The position numbers were made by a program, and so were the translations under genes. A stretch of 64,000 nucleotides of DNA. Origin: Styela clava. Lineage: Eukaryota; Chordata; Ascidiacea; Stolidobranchia; Styelidae. The first letter of the stretch is position 1. Every line of letters starts with the position of its first letter. A model generated the notes under the pieces. It was given only the letters and a program-made list of their open reading frames with translations. It was not told where the DNA came from and did not search any database. This document shows positions 12,507-31,147 of the stretch, in pieces. The stretch spans positions 12,276,001-12,340,000 of the forward strand of contig NC_135261.1 of the NCBI RefSeq assembly GCF_964204865.1. Direction: 5' to 3'.

Positions 12507-13580
12507 GGTCGGGGGAAGTCGGACCCACTAATAAGTTAATTTTAAATAACTCTTCAAATAATGTCGTAGCTGCATTCGTTCTACGTTCGATTTATGCACC
12601 CACCCTCCAGCTATCTTGCCACATTTGCACATTGTTGCCATAGCAACGAATCGGAATTTACGCCCGATTTTCAGCTAAAAAAATATCGGGGTAAGTTAGA
12701 CACTTTGTGGGCAAGACGGACACACACCAAAATAAATGGTGTCTAAGATTTCGGTCATAAGACTTCGGTCAACGCCTAGATGGCTCAAGATTCTGTCTCT
12801 TAATTTTTTTTTAAACAGATCACTTTTCTTGCATATTAAAAAGTATGTCAGTCTTACCCCATAAAGGACATAACAGGGCAATATTCAAAAGAGTTTGACC
12901 AGTTTTAGGAAAACTAGAAATTTAAAATTTAGTTTGCACTTTTTCAACTGCAATTTTTATATCTGCATAATCTTGGGCGTATTTTATACGCATATGGAAA
13001 AAAAAATTGGACGGGTTAAGATGAAATATTACGCCGGGCCTAACTTCTGAGAGACCCAGTATAAATATGGCGATGAGTGTGCTTTTGATCTTTGTTGTAA
13101 AAGGATACTTAGTACCAAAAAATAATTATTTATAAGTTTCGATGACGACGTCCCATTGACATTCTCAACAGACTATATTGAAAAAAATCCTCCCACCTCC
13201 CCCTTCCAAAATCCACCCTACCTCTTAAGTGACCCTGCCAACCCAAAAATGAGTACTGGCAGTCTGCTAAAGAATTTATTCTATCTAATGCAACTACTTT
13301 CAACAAATAAACAAAATAGAACCGAGTTCGCAGACTTTTCCGACTAAAATTATTCTTTGCCACCACGTTTTTCTGTCCCAACAGAAACACCCTTTCCCCA
13401 AAAAGCACCGCCTTGTAAGTTGTCGAGCCTGAAATGTGAAATCTTGGTTTTGTCGTTGTCCGCATGATGACGCTCTTTCACGCGATGCGTTCTGAGCGAC
13501 GAAAAAGCGCGAGGTGTCGCTGTTACGAGGATTTTATTTTGACTGACCATCATACCCCGGGTGTCCGATTTACCCCGACC
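12507..13580. mobile_element. Decayed DNA transposon with GGTCGGGG-type inverted ends
   Basis: The left end reads GGTCGGGGGAAGTCGGACCC (12507-12526). The right end (13561-13580), read on the minus strand, is GGTCGGGGTAAATCGGACAC, so the ends are inverted copies with 16 of 20 positions matching. A further related motif, CGGGGTAAGTTAGACAC, lies inside at about 12688. No target duplication was found and the interior has no recognisable transposase. The right part is GC-richer than its surroundings. Superfamily unassigned. Confidence 0.45.
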
Positions 13581-14473
13581 GAAGATGTATGGTAGCCAAA
13601 TTTGTGATTCTCGAAATTGACATGAAAGAATTTCCCCGCTTTTTGTTTCGTGTGGTTGCAATGCCAGGTGTGATGAAATACGCTCAAAATCATTAAAATG
13701 GTGACCATGGCGACATTCGTTTATGTATTGTGGCCAAATAACTAAATGAAAATAGATAGAGATAAAGCTCACGCTGACGATTGCGCGATGTTGCAGCATT
13801 GTCGGAAACGTGTCTTTATGACGTCGAGGACTCGATAGATTCAACTCGAGTCCCTTACTTATTACTGCAATTCGCCGATTCTGCTAAATTATGAACTCAT
13901 GTCGTCTCCAGTAGTATGTGAGAAGGATTTAATAACTATATTCAAAACATGCTTTGTTTTGCATATTGATCTATTTGAATATACATCATGTTTTAAATAC
14001 TGCATTTTAGACAACCTCTGACTATTGTCACTATTAGCTTACCTACTCAACTGCATGGTTCATAAATTGAAATTCGTATTACTATACGTTCTACAATATA
14101 GTTTATTAATAATTGTAATTACTATTGAAGAGTCATACGATATATTAAACAAAGCGGTGTTTCTGTTAATGAAAAAATCTATGAGGAATATTTCAAATAT
14201 ATATTATCTTCATCCTGTGATAAATTATTAGGGCATAAAAAATGACACACATAGAAAGTTACGGGATTTCATTGAGAATTTTCAAAAACAGCAATTCAAA
14301 GGAAAATAAATTACAACTGTAAAGAATGTACTATGAACTATATGAAAAACACGATTAAACGGCACATGCTGTGGCTATTATTACTGTCCAACTAAAAAGA
14401 TCCGTGTAGCATCGCTAGAAAGTAATATTTACCGAACTAAAGCTGCAATTTTGACTATGTTAGTAGGCAGATA
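13581..14473. other. Intergenic, no gene recognised
   Basis: A 164-codon minus-strand frame (13350-13844) crosses the transposon boundary, has no motif and was not called. The remainder to the EST1 3' end is AT-rich and featureless. Confidence 0.4.
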
Positions 14474-14479
14474 TTTATT
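14474..14479 (-). terminator. Poly(A) signal of EST1
   Basis: AATAAA on the minus strand about 70 nt past the EST1 stop codon. Confidence 0.5.
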
Positions 14480-14550
14480 AATTTATAAAATAATCATAAA
14501 AGTAGTGAATTTAATATTAATGGTATATCATTATATCAGTGATACCTAGG

Positions 14551-17500
14551 TTAATAATGTCGTGACATCATGTAGCACGTGATTACGATCATGTGAGCGG
14601 TAACCAGCATTATTGTGTTCACACTCAGTCTTGAAGCGTGACTCGTTGTAGATTCAGATGAAGACTCGGTAAACATTGATGTTGAATTACTGGGCGTTTC
14701 CATGGTAGATACATTTTTAATAAATGGACCTCCATAACCAAGATCATCCCAAAAGTCACAAATTTCGGCTCTAAATTCATACCTAACCTCACTAGATTGC
14801 GAACGGATGTACATATACGGCCATGGTTGACTTGAACCTGTAAATATCAGGTAATGCGAGTGTTTAATATTATAAAATGGCTAACCTCGAAATATTTGAT
14901 TCATGAAATGGAATTGACTATTTTATTCGAATCTCACAAAATATTAGAATTTTCACATCGCAATTTGCAGTTCCTATAAGTTGACAATGTTCAAACCAAC
15001 AATCGCGTGGGTGGTATAATAGTTAAAGCATCATATGACAATAATTCATGAACTTTCATATAATAAGCGTCTATTTCATTTATGATCACTTAGGCGTAAA
15101 CTGACATAAAGACGGAGAAAAGGTTTACTTTAAGCGATATGTCACATGAAAAACTGTTATATATTTTATTTTTAATAATTGTACTTAGCCAGGATATACC
15201 AATGAGACATGCTAATTATGAAACATATATTAACTACCTTATTATAATTGACACGGATAAGTGATGCGAAAGTTCGCAAATAATATTTTAGTGTAATAAT
15301 CGTGTAACAGAAGGGAAATTTTTTTGTGTCTAATTGACAAATTGGCGATGAGAATCTTGTACGGATAATAGTTAATCATAATACTTACCGTCACCGGTAT
15401 TGTACTTAGGCCATGATGGAAAATTTTCTTCAAAGTTTAACAAACCACTGGACGGGTTTCCTGTTTGAGCGAAGCCAGCCCAATATATGCTGAATTGATT
15501 CTCAACAGATAAGTGATCTTCCGTGTAGGTTTCGAAGCTGAATAATAGATTTAGATAAATAAATATAAATAGGTTTTCAACAAACTTGACCCAACTGATC
15601 GATAACAAATTCAATAAAAAAATGACACAAAGTGATGGCTGATGAATCGTATTATAAGAAGTAACTTTTTTTAGATTAAATTTAAAACCTAACGCACAGT
15701 GTTTTTTCCATTCCTAGGTTTCCTTATTACATACCTAACTTCTTCAACTGTTCTGAAAACAAATGGCACATCAGCTGAATGGTAAGAATAATAACATCCA
15801 GTGGCGTTTCCGCCATTCGCATAAAAGCAACCCAGAAAAAGTACCTTTTCATCAAAAACATAATAATACACGGAAGCAGATGTCGTATTTGCTGCTAATC
15901 TAAAACAATGTAATACAGTAGATAAATATTTGAGATTTACTTAATTATATATATTGGGATATTTTTCGGCGCTCCACAAGTGTGTGTACCAATATGGAGG
16001 TAACTAATTTTGTTCGTCTACTTTACATCAAGTGCGTAAAGGAATTGAAACCTATGTGGGTACATTCACTTGTCTAACATTGACAGTACCCGAACTCGTA
16101 ATAGAACTAAAATACGAAAAATCGGAATCAAATTATGGCCTAACCTTAACCTGGGACACACACTACGGGAGTACCCATTTTACAACGTATTCTCATTGCT
16201 CTAATGATAAAACTAATAAATCATATACTGATGTGAAATAGTAAAGACTTATTTTTCGTCAGCAATGGCTATTGTTTCTTTTATTCGGGCATGACGGAAC
16301 ACCTGGTGAGTATCATGGTTCGTTTCCAAACAATAATCTGTTCTGGGAATTGACGTTCTATTTTTTTTTTATTTTTTTTTTATGTCAAAACTTGTGTCAG
16401 CGACAAATACACTGGTAGGTCATGAACGTTATTTCAAATACTTTCTAAATGTTTTTACAGTGATATATAGTTAGTTACCTTGCCATATGCCTATTTGGAC
16501 ATGTGAATGTGTATTCTGTTGTCTGCTTCCCATAAGTTACTCGATAATCTTCACCTTGATTGGGTGGATATATTTCCATGTATTTGTCAACGATGCTTCT
16601 TGCCATTCCTATATCACCAAATGCGTCAACATTGGCAGCCTGAAACGAATTTTCAAACTTTCTATTACTAATAAAATACAAATTAAATATTATGTTTACA
16701 TAAGGTCTCACTATTTGTTGATCTATTTATGTTGACTAGAACAAAAACATACCTTTAATCAATAACTTACAAAAAATATATTTTCAGTGTAGTTGAATTG
16801 TTTTGGAATGGAAAACATGATGATGTCGTACTCTTCGGCAGTAACACCGATAATCATATCTTTTTCAGAATTCCAATTTCCGCTCCTGTATAACTCCATC
16901 GGCCAATCGGTAAATTCAACCCCATCAATTATAGGTAGATAAGTTTCGGATGTATAAAGCCCAAAACCTTCTTCCTGAGCCGTCGATTCTTGTACCAATT
17001 GTGTTTGATTTATAATATGTTGTGCGGACGAATTGCTGTTAGACGAAGATATAAACAAAAAATATGAATAATGCTATAAATTATATTAGAATAGGAATTA
17101 TCATAGTGGCTCCAGATTTAATTACACTAAAGCAGAAAATAGGATAAAATATAATACATCACATCAAATAGAAATGAAAAATGTATCATGACCTATATAC
17201 TCATGTTGCCAAAATGACAAGCTTACATTAAACAAGCTCTTTCGTCTCCGGTACATCCTAAACTTTGTAATAATCTGTTAGTAATCCTCAGTGACATCTC
17301 CGGTGAAGGATAATAAAATGAATAGGCAGCTGGATTACTTTGTTGAATTGAGTTCGTGTAAAGATTTTTACTGATGGGGGAAAGTGTATGGAACATGACA
17401 GATTGCGCTCCAGCACTGTCTCCAAATATTGTGACCTGAAATGAAAAGAAAAAATTCAAAAACACCACAAAGCATGAAGCAGTATGTAACTTGAAACATT

Positions 17501-19718
17501 CCATTTCTGCAAATAGTTTATCATTTCAACACTTAAAATACTAACGAAACAACAAACCCTGGTTTTATCTCCTCCGAAATTTTCAATATTTTCTTGGACC
17601 CATTCTAAAGCAAGTTGCTGATCTTTCAATCCTTGATTTCCACCTATGCTATTTTCTTCTGCTTGTTGATGCATCAAAAAACCTAGAGGACCTTTGCAAA
17701 CATACGTAACGCTGTTTATACTCATTATACGTAGATAGTACGTAGAAGGGTGAATTTTGCCAAATGAAAACATGCAGTGAATCGTAATTTGATATGAAAT
17801 GTTTGTCGTTCAACATTTGCGAGTGCTTAGATTTACATAGGTTTTTTCTGAACCAAGTACGGACATGATACATTATACATAAACTATTAAAAAGATAATT
17901 TATACCTAAACGGTAATTAATGGTAACAACCACTGTATTTGTGAAATTGGCAAGTTCTCGTCCGTCCGTTCTCGGCTGTGTTCCTGAATTTATTGTAAAA
18001 AATCCTCCATGAATATAGAATAATACAGGAAGACGATCAGATGGAGGTTTAGAAGAATCACTCAAATCCAAAGACGATGGCGTGAACACATTTAAAATTA
18101 AACAGTCTTCTTTCATCTGCAATAATTCACAATACCAAATTTATTATCATTATAAATTGTAGAGCCTTTGTTACAATTATTATAAGGTTAACTATAAAAC
18201 AACTTTTAACTGATTTACCAAGAAAACGATACATACATACAATGCAGTTTGTGTATTGTTAATGGGGGTTTTATAACAATTTTATATTCTCTATATATAT
18301 ATATGCAAGTTATTTTCAATGATGAGCTATATATAACGATATATATTTGTTAGAATCGAAGTTATCATAATTTCACCGCTTACATTTAAAATACATTGTT
18401 CTTCAGTGACAGATTTACAAACATCCTCGTATTGATAGCATTGAAGGAAGTTGTTTGAAGTTCCATTTATATGTTCATGGGGTATTGTAATCTTTTGAGG
18501 CGGCTGAAACCTGAAAATCAGTAATAATATTTATTTACATTGCCTCGGCATAATTTTCAATAATATTGGGGTACTTGTCATTTTATAATTACTTTTAAGT
18601 TTGTTCGTCTTATAAATGTACGATTGAAGATATCAAAACTTTTTCAGTGTTTTTTAATATGTTTGATTTATTGTATTGATTTACTATTTGTTTCTAACCA
18701 AAAAAGCTCGGCAATTAGCGGATCTATCTTTATTGGATAAATAATCACATTTACGATAGAAACATTAAGATGAATATATAGTTTCGGACAATGTGCAATA
18801 GATATTGAGATGAACTTTTGCGCAAACTTATTGTATACTGAAAATACTAACCTTAACTCGCCTATGGGTGGTTGAGCATAAGGAATCTCCCAAAATGCAT
18901 TGGATTCGGCGGTCTTTGCTCCAGAAACTAATCCCGACGAGGTGTTTACTTGAGGGAAATCCAGTGTAACTTCTACAAATAAAGCGATGTATCGAAGTCT
19001 ATTCACGTGTTTTAATAATATTTTGTGCAGTTTCATTTATTCAAGTACTATTATCAATTACAAATCGTTTTTTTTCAAATTTAGATCGACATCGTAACTA
19101 ATATTGGTATATGTCAAACGTAAAACGATTATGTTTCGTTCCATTAATGGAGTTCAACCATTTTTACAGAAACTTATTTTTCTGCACCTTAGGTTGCTTT
19201 GCTTCGAATTTTGTTAAAAAGTTTCGAATACCAAGTTTACAAGCAAAGAACAAGAAATATTTCGATTATTTAACTAACAGTTTAGTTTGCGTGAAACTAA
19301 GTACATTTCCTTGCTCTCTATGCCTTTGCGCAGGTGGATGCGTATTACGCAAGGCTGTATGCGTATTACGCAAGGATGCTGTAGCAACAGTGTAAATGGC
19401 TATTCTATTCAATTCAAGAGTCTTGCTGCACATGAACACAAATACATTTCTGTAACGTTTCGTCTGACCGAGGTCAGAAATATATTGTGTTCGTGTACCG
19501 CACGACTCTTAAATTGAATAGAATTCGATTATTGTTGTTATTTTGTGTTGAAACATACCACTAATTCTTCTCGATGCACGAACAGATTCAATTTTCAATC
19601 GGTTACTTTGTACTTCGCGTTTATATGATTCATACAAATTAGGGCCATTTGGTACATTTAGAGATTCTACAATAACAATCCCATAAAATGCTATGGCAAA
19701 TGATATTTTAGAAACCAT
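14551..19718 (-). CDS. Cholinesterase-like carboxylesterase, gene EST1
   Basis: Alpha/beta-hydrolase ester-cleaving enzyme. Eleven exons (minus strand): 19718-19559, 18972-18852, 18510-18384, 18116-17906, 17691-17558, 17435-17227, 17035-16771, 16639-16479, 15899-15735, 15537-15389, 14837-14551. The spliced length is 1989 nt, in frame throughout, 662 residues, near the size of vertebrate cholinesterase precursors. Signal peptide at the N-terminus (MVSKISFAIAFYGIVIVES). Family marks: EDCLILNVFTP at 139-149, oxyanion loop YIHGGFF with Gly173-Gly174, nucleophile elbow GDSAG with Ser258, GVTAEEY with the likely catalytic Glu389, and YHSADVPFVF with His503. The tail ends in a hydrophobic stretch after an S/T-rich linker, as in GPI-anchored esterases. 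It is the most diverged member of the local array; ESTA lies upstream in the same orientation. GDSAG differs from the usual GESAG. Substrate unknown. Confidence 0.92.
19336..19380 (+). repeat. Two tandem 13-nt palindromes in EST1 intron 1
   Basis: The palindrome TGCGTATTACGCA occurs twice in tandem with a spacing of about 21 nt. It sits inside EST1 intron 1, just next to the hairpin MITE at 19402. Confidence 0.7.
19402..19524. mobile_element. Hairpin MITE in EST1 intron 1
   Basis: The ends ATTCTATTCAATTCAAGAGTC and its reverse complement at the right side match almost perfectly, so the 123-bp piece can fold end to end. The interior carries GTAACGTTTCGTCTGACC..GGTCAG, which recurs at 32.76, 44.82, 57.4 and 63.1 kb, defining a dispersed family. 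Confidence 0.7.
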
Positions 19719-20101
19719 TATATTTAAACAATAAATACAAACCAATCTGTGTAAAACAAGTTCAAAAACAACTTTTGATTAGGATTGTCGATTAGATTAT
19801 AATGACTTCAACGTCAACGCATACTAATTGTATATTGAAGCTAAAAAAGCATTCCAAGATGGGAGGAGTTATTTAAAAAATAAATAGTTAAGTGTCATAG
19901 ACACGATCATATGTGAATGTGAGGCATTAAAAGTGGCTAATTTACAATCGACAGCTAAATTAAGAAATTTCGGCATTAAACTATACGATTAAAAAGCACT
20001 CAAGCAAACTGGATCAAAATTTTAAACAACTCAAGAAAGATTTTGTATAGTTTTTTATCAGTAAGATCCGAACACATATTTCGTCTTTAAACACTCTACA
20101 C
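19719..20101. other. EST1 5' flank
   Basis: Likely promoter side of EST1. No TATA box or initiator could be singled out, and the conserved promoter block of the other four esterase copies was not recognised here. Confidence 0.35.
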
Positions 20102-20780
20102 CAGTGGTTCTCAAACGGTGGGGCACGCCGCACAAGTGGGCGTAGACAATTTTTTAAGGGGGCGCAAAGCTAAATAAAAATATGTTTTTTTTTTTAGATT
20201 CGATCTTGTTGTGAACTCCCAAAATGTAAACTTACAAGAAATCCATTCATTGTCAACGAGTACAGTCTGCCAGAAAACTGCCAAGAAGAATTCTTAGAAA
20301 TTAATTCAAAAGACGACTCTGGAACAATGCCACTCAGCGAAATCTGGGTTGAATATGCGAAAGTGTACAAAAATGTGGGTGATGTTTCTCTGCGAATTTT
20401 GATACCATTTTCTTCAACGTATATATGCAAAATTGGGTTCTCCACTCCAAAACACGTGGACACAAAAGCCCTAAACCAGCTTCCCTATGAAAGCGATTTA
20501 CGATGTGCATTTTCCAACACAAAACTTCAAATTAAAGATCTTGTCAGTTAAAAACAACTGCACCAATGAAAATAACAACAAATTTTGCTTGTTTTTAAAA
20601 CTCTTCAAATATTTCATTATTTACGTCCACGTATTTTCAACGTGTATTTTGAATAAACCATACTTTCGACATACTATCTGTTCTTTGTAACTTATTGTTA
20701 GCTAGTTATTTTTGTGGTAGTGCGCGAGACTTGACAAATTCTAAAAACCAGGTGCGGCTTAAAAAGTTAGAGAACCACTT
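20102..20780 (+). mobile_element. Internally deleted hAT transposon (ZBED/Charlie-like)
   Basis: The left end CAGTGGTTCTCAAAC and right end GTTAGAGAACCACTT form terminal inverted repeats typical of hAT elements. The flanks CTCTACAC and TTCTACAC are an 8-bp target duplication with one mismatch. The 679-bp body keeps the end of a transposase gene (next entry). It lies between EST1 and the ESTA unit. Confidence 0.85.
20198..20551 (+). pseudogene. hAT transposase C-terminal fragment
   Basis: An open stretch of about 117 codons without a proper start. It contains KLTRNPFIVNEYSLPENCQE, then LSEIWVEYAKVY, then ILIPFSSTYICKIGFS and SDLRCAFSNTKLQIKDLVS. This order (NPF..., E-W..., LPFSTTYLCE.GFS, DLR.ALSN) is that of the hAT dimerisation region in ZBED5/FAM200-type transposases. 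The N-terminal zinc finger and catalytic core are absent, so the fragment cannot be an active transposase. Confidence 0.8.
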
Positions 20781-22156
20781 TTCTACACCGTTTAAAAGAG
20801 TGAATGCAATTATAGAATTACAATATATTTTTTGTTTTATAACAATGTCTTTAAGTGTGAATAAATTTTATTGCAGTAAATAGGCGTGCGATATATATGA
20901 GTAAAATGATAATAAATGAAAAAAGAGACACAACATACTCCCTGCTGCATTTAAATAAATTAACTATTTTCTGATAATTGAAAATATGGAATGTTCAAGA
21001 AAAGTCAAATAATAATAAAAACCTATATTTAAAGAGCCATATTTAGAGCTAAGTGGAAGTTTCCAGATCAGACATACAAGGTCAAGAGGAACTGAACTAA
21101 TCATTTAATTGTTATACACCTAGGTCCTAGTTATAATGATAATGTCTTTTGTATAGGCTACAACTAAAGTCTGAAATATCTGAACAAATATTTTTCATAT
21201 AAACACTAAAATCAACTTTTTTTAATTTTTTATTCATATATATATTTTTTTATTTAATATATATAATATTCACAAAATCTCTATAATAAAAAATTCTAAT
21301 GTCAAGAAATGTGAACATCGGTAAAATCGTATTTGAAATTATTCTCTCAATGCCAGAATGTTATCAATAGAACAAAATTGGATAAGTGAGTACGTGGAAT
21401 AAAATAAAAAAATTAGAAAAAGTATTTTCCCAAGCCTGGTATTGTTGTTAACTATCTATGCAGTTAATTAGAATACGCTTACTACGATATGCCAGTACAT
21501 TTGCTGGAATTCCTCACATCGTTATCCTCAACCTCACACGACACACCTGCAAGTATTTTGATGCCCGAACAAACACGATTTATTTCCTGTTTACTCTTCT
21601 CTACGTAATTTTTTTGTGTCTAAAGACGAGGAATTCTTATAAAAGTTGGTAATTTTCAAATTCTGCATTTTTTGGCAAAATTGTTTATCAATCATAGTTT
21701 TAATTTACATAGTTAAATTTTGAAAAGTGTATAATTTCCTATTTTACATTGTTCGACATTTTTTTATTTGACAAATATAATATTAGGTAAAACTTTTTTT
21801 ACAACCTCAACTTCACTTTTCCCTATTCTTCTAATATCTGAAAATATTTTGTACCGATTCTTTCACCAACCAGTCGTGAGTAGCAACTGACTGAAAATTT
21901 TTAGCTTGCGTTTATCACAATGAAATTCAATGAGGTATAACCAAATATTTGCCAGTCAAACAGTGAAAATAACTCGGTTTAATCACGCGATCCTTTAAAA
22001 TGCGATCCAGCGTAGCGATATATGTCACATAATAGAATAGTATGGCCTTGAGAAAATTATAGGGTTAAGGAAGCGTGGAGTATAAACTAAAACTCAGCCT
22101 ATGAGCTAGATTGCATATTTGCCCATACTTTCGAGAAATCGGTCACGATGGCTTAA
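20781..22156. other. Non-coding; start homologous to the array repeat
   Basis: AT-rich sequence. From about 20.9 kb it matches, with divergence, the 5' flanking sequences at 33.4-35.5 kb and 45.4-46.8 kb. A shared landmark, GCGATCCTTTAAAA, occurs at 21987, 34457 and 46427. Confidence 0.5.
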
Positions 22157-22364
22157 CATTGGTATTGTTCTCGATTTACCTAAAATAAGTGAACAATTGG
22201 AAAAAAGAGAACAAAAATTTACCAGGTCTAAAACCATTCTTGGGGTGGTGTGGCGTTGTACATTGGTATTGTTCTCGATTTACCTAAAATAAGTGAACAA
22301 TTGGAAAAAAGAGAACAAAAATTTACCAGGTCTAAAACCATTCTTGGGGTGGTGTGGCGTTGTA
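22157..22364 (+). repeat. Perfect 104-bp tandem duplication
   Basis: Positions 22157-22260 and 22261-22364 are identical. The corresponding places in the neighbouring units (34.6 and 46.6 kb) hold only one, diverged copy, so the duplication is recent or an assembly artefact. Confidence 0.9.
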
Positions 22365-23941
22365 AATGATCCATCTAATACGAAACTAGGTTGCACTTTG
22401 CACATATATTCACCTTTTCGCCGTACTGGAGCAGTAATTATTACCTGTTGCCTTGTGTCGTTTTATCTTTGTTGTTGCAGCCACGCCTCAAATTCGACGT
22501 GTAAGAGTGAGGAAAATTTTACGTGGATAGATTTCAGATATTTGGTTTTAAACAGAAATATGATTTTGTATTGCACCGATGAAGTAATAATTGTCTACGT
22601 GCTATTTCATTGTGAAGATATCGGTATCTTATTTTTAAGTTGTAATATTTGTCAATATCACGGTACAAGATAAATCTGCGATAGATTGGAAGGCTTGCCC
22701 TTTTGCATAGTAATTATGGGTAAGATTGAAACTATGGGGCGCCACCTACCGATTCAATCATATAGAAATCACACACCGACTTCAATTGTTTATTCATGCT
22801 TCCACAATTGCCATCACAAAATAAACTGATTTCAATTGCTTAGTGGATGTAGTGCGTAGCATAAAGAAGCTTTTTATATACCATCCACTACATACCTATC
22901 TGAAATGAGTACTGAACCAATTTTATTTCTGTGTAGCTAAAACTTTGTCCAGTATGCATGTATGACGAAAAGATCTAAAACCCCGATATGACCAAATTTT
23001 CGAAACTGTACTAGAACGAAGAGGTCACTAACTCAACATTGTATTTGCGATTTTACACAACTTTAGCGTGGATTGCTTCTGGCTGTCGAAAATAAAAAAA
23101 TCAGTTGTAATGACTTGACCAACCACCTAGATTTTGATTTTTTTTTTAAACTTTCTGTGCATATTAAAACATTGGTCTTTGTAAGGTTTGTAAAGGTGTA
23201 ACACGGTAAAAAAAGGGGGGATATCACTATTATAAAGCATAAACACCAACCAATTTAAAATTGGCAGGGACTCAAAGAAGTAATTTATTGATAACACGGG
23301 CCGCCACTGTACGTAGGTGGTAGCTTTTTTATTAAATTATTTTAACGCCAATGTGTTTTACTGATGCTCGTTGTATCCTCGTAGTAAGATGAACTACGCA
23401 TGGCCAAATCAGCTACATGGAAATCGCATATGTTACATAGTAATTTTAATTGAATATGGAACATGTTTTGTCAAATATTAGGATATTCTGAAGCAGTATT
23501 ACTCTCTGTTCATAAATTAATTGATTTTTCAATGGAAGTCATTGGCTTGGATATTTTGAAATTTCAGAATAGAGTTTGGTACGAAACACTTTTTACATAA
23601 ATACCAACACCCACATCAAGGACGTTCATTCTTGTTCAAAGGCGTGCACAGCTCAATAAGACATTCGGGTAAAATTTAACTGAATTTTAGGATGCGATCA
23701 TGGGATACTGTTTTAAGCCGCAGTCTGAAATGGGACTTGTGAGGACTCCTTTGAAATCATTTAGATTGAAATGAATATGTCCCAATATTGAGTTCTGTCT
23801 TCATAACTTTGATTTGATAAAACTATATTTTGTATGTCAATCATCTAGTTTTTATATTTAATGCTATAATCTAACCTATAAATGTGACATGCAATTATTG
23901 TTCAAATTAACCTTAAAACATTTTCATGAAAGAATTCATAA
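22365..23941. other. ESTA 3' flank, no gene
   Basis: Non-coding. It matches 34.8-36.67 kb (ESTB 3' flank) closely, and the part next to the gene also matches the ESTC 3' flank at 55.95-56.96 kb in reverse orientation. A 126-codon frame at 22293-22673 is not conserved in the unit B copy and was not called. Confidence 0.6.
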
Positions 23942-30913
<6,972 letters not shown>

Positions 30914-31074
30914 AATGTTTTATAGATATATTCTAAAATTTGTGAAATATTAGGAAAAACATTTCAAACTGTGTTCTATTAATTGTTCGATTTCCTGCTT
31001 CATTTATGCGTTTTTATTCATTTAATAGCCCTCTATGTGGCTGTAGCTGACTTATTTCTTTTGTTTGTGCTAGC
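30914..31074 (-). promoter_or_regulatory. Conserved proximal promoter block of ESTA
   Basis: The 160 bp before the ATG align with the same region of ESTB, ESTC and ESTD, from GCTAGCACAAACAAAAGAAA to TTTTAGAATATATCTATAA just before the start codon. Conservation beyond the coding sequence, also in the exon-1-only copy, marks it as promoter or 5' UTR; which factors bind is unknown. Confidence 0.5.
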
Positions 31075-31147
31075 TTCTGATATTTTCGTCAATTACAAAA
31101 GTGGACAAATAATAATGCTCGTATATGTCTTGTTTCATGTTCTAGAT

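Noticed and set aside
13350-13844. 164-codon open frame on the minus strand
   Set aside because: Longest single frame in the window, but it has no motif, no splice context and overlaps transposon-like DNA with higher GC, where long frames arise by chance.
22293-22673. 126-codon frame after the 104-bp tandem duplication
   Set aside because: The matching region of unit B is disrupted, and the start lies inside the duplicated repeat.
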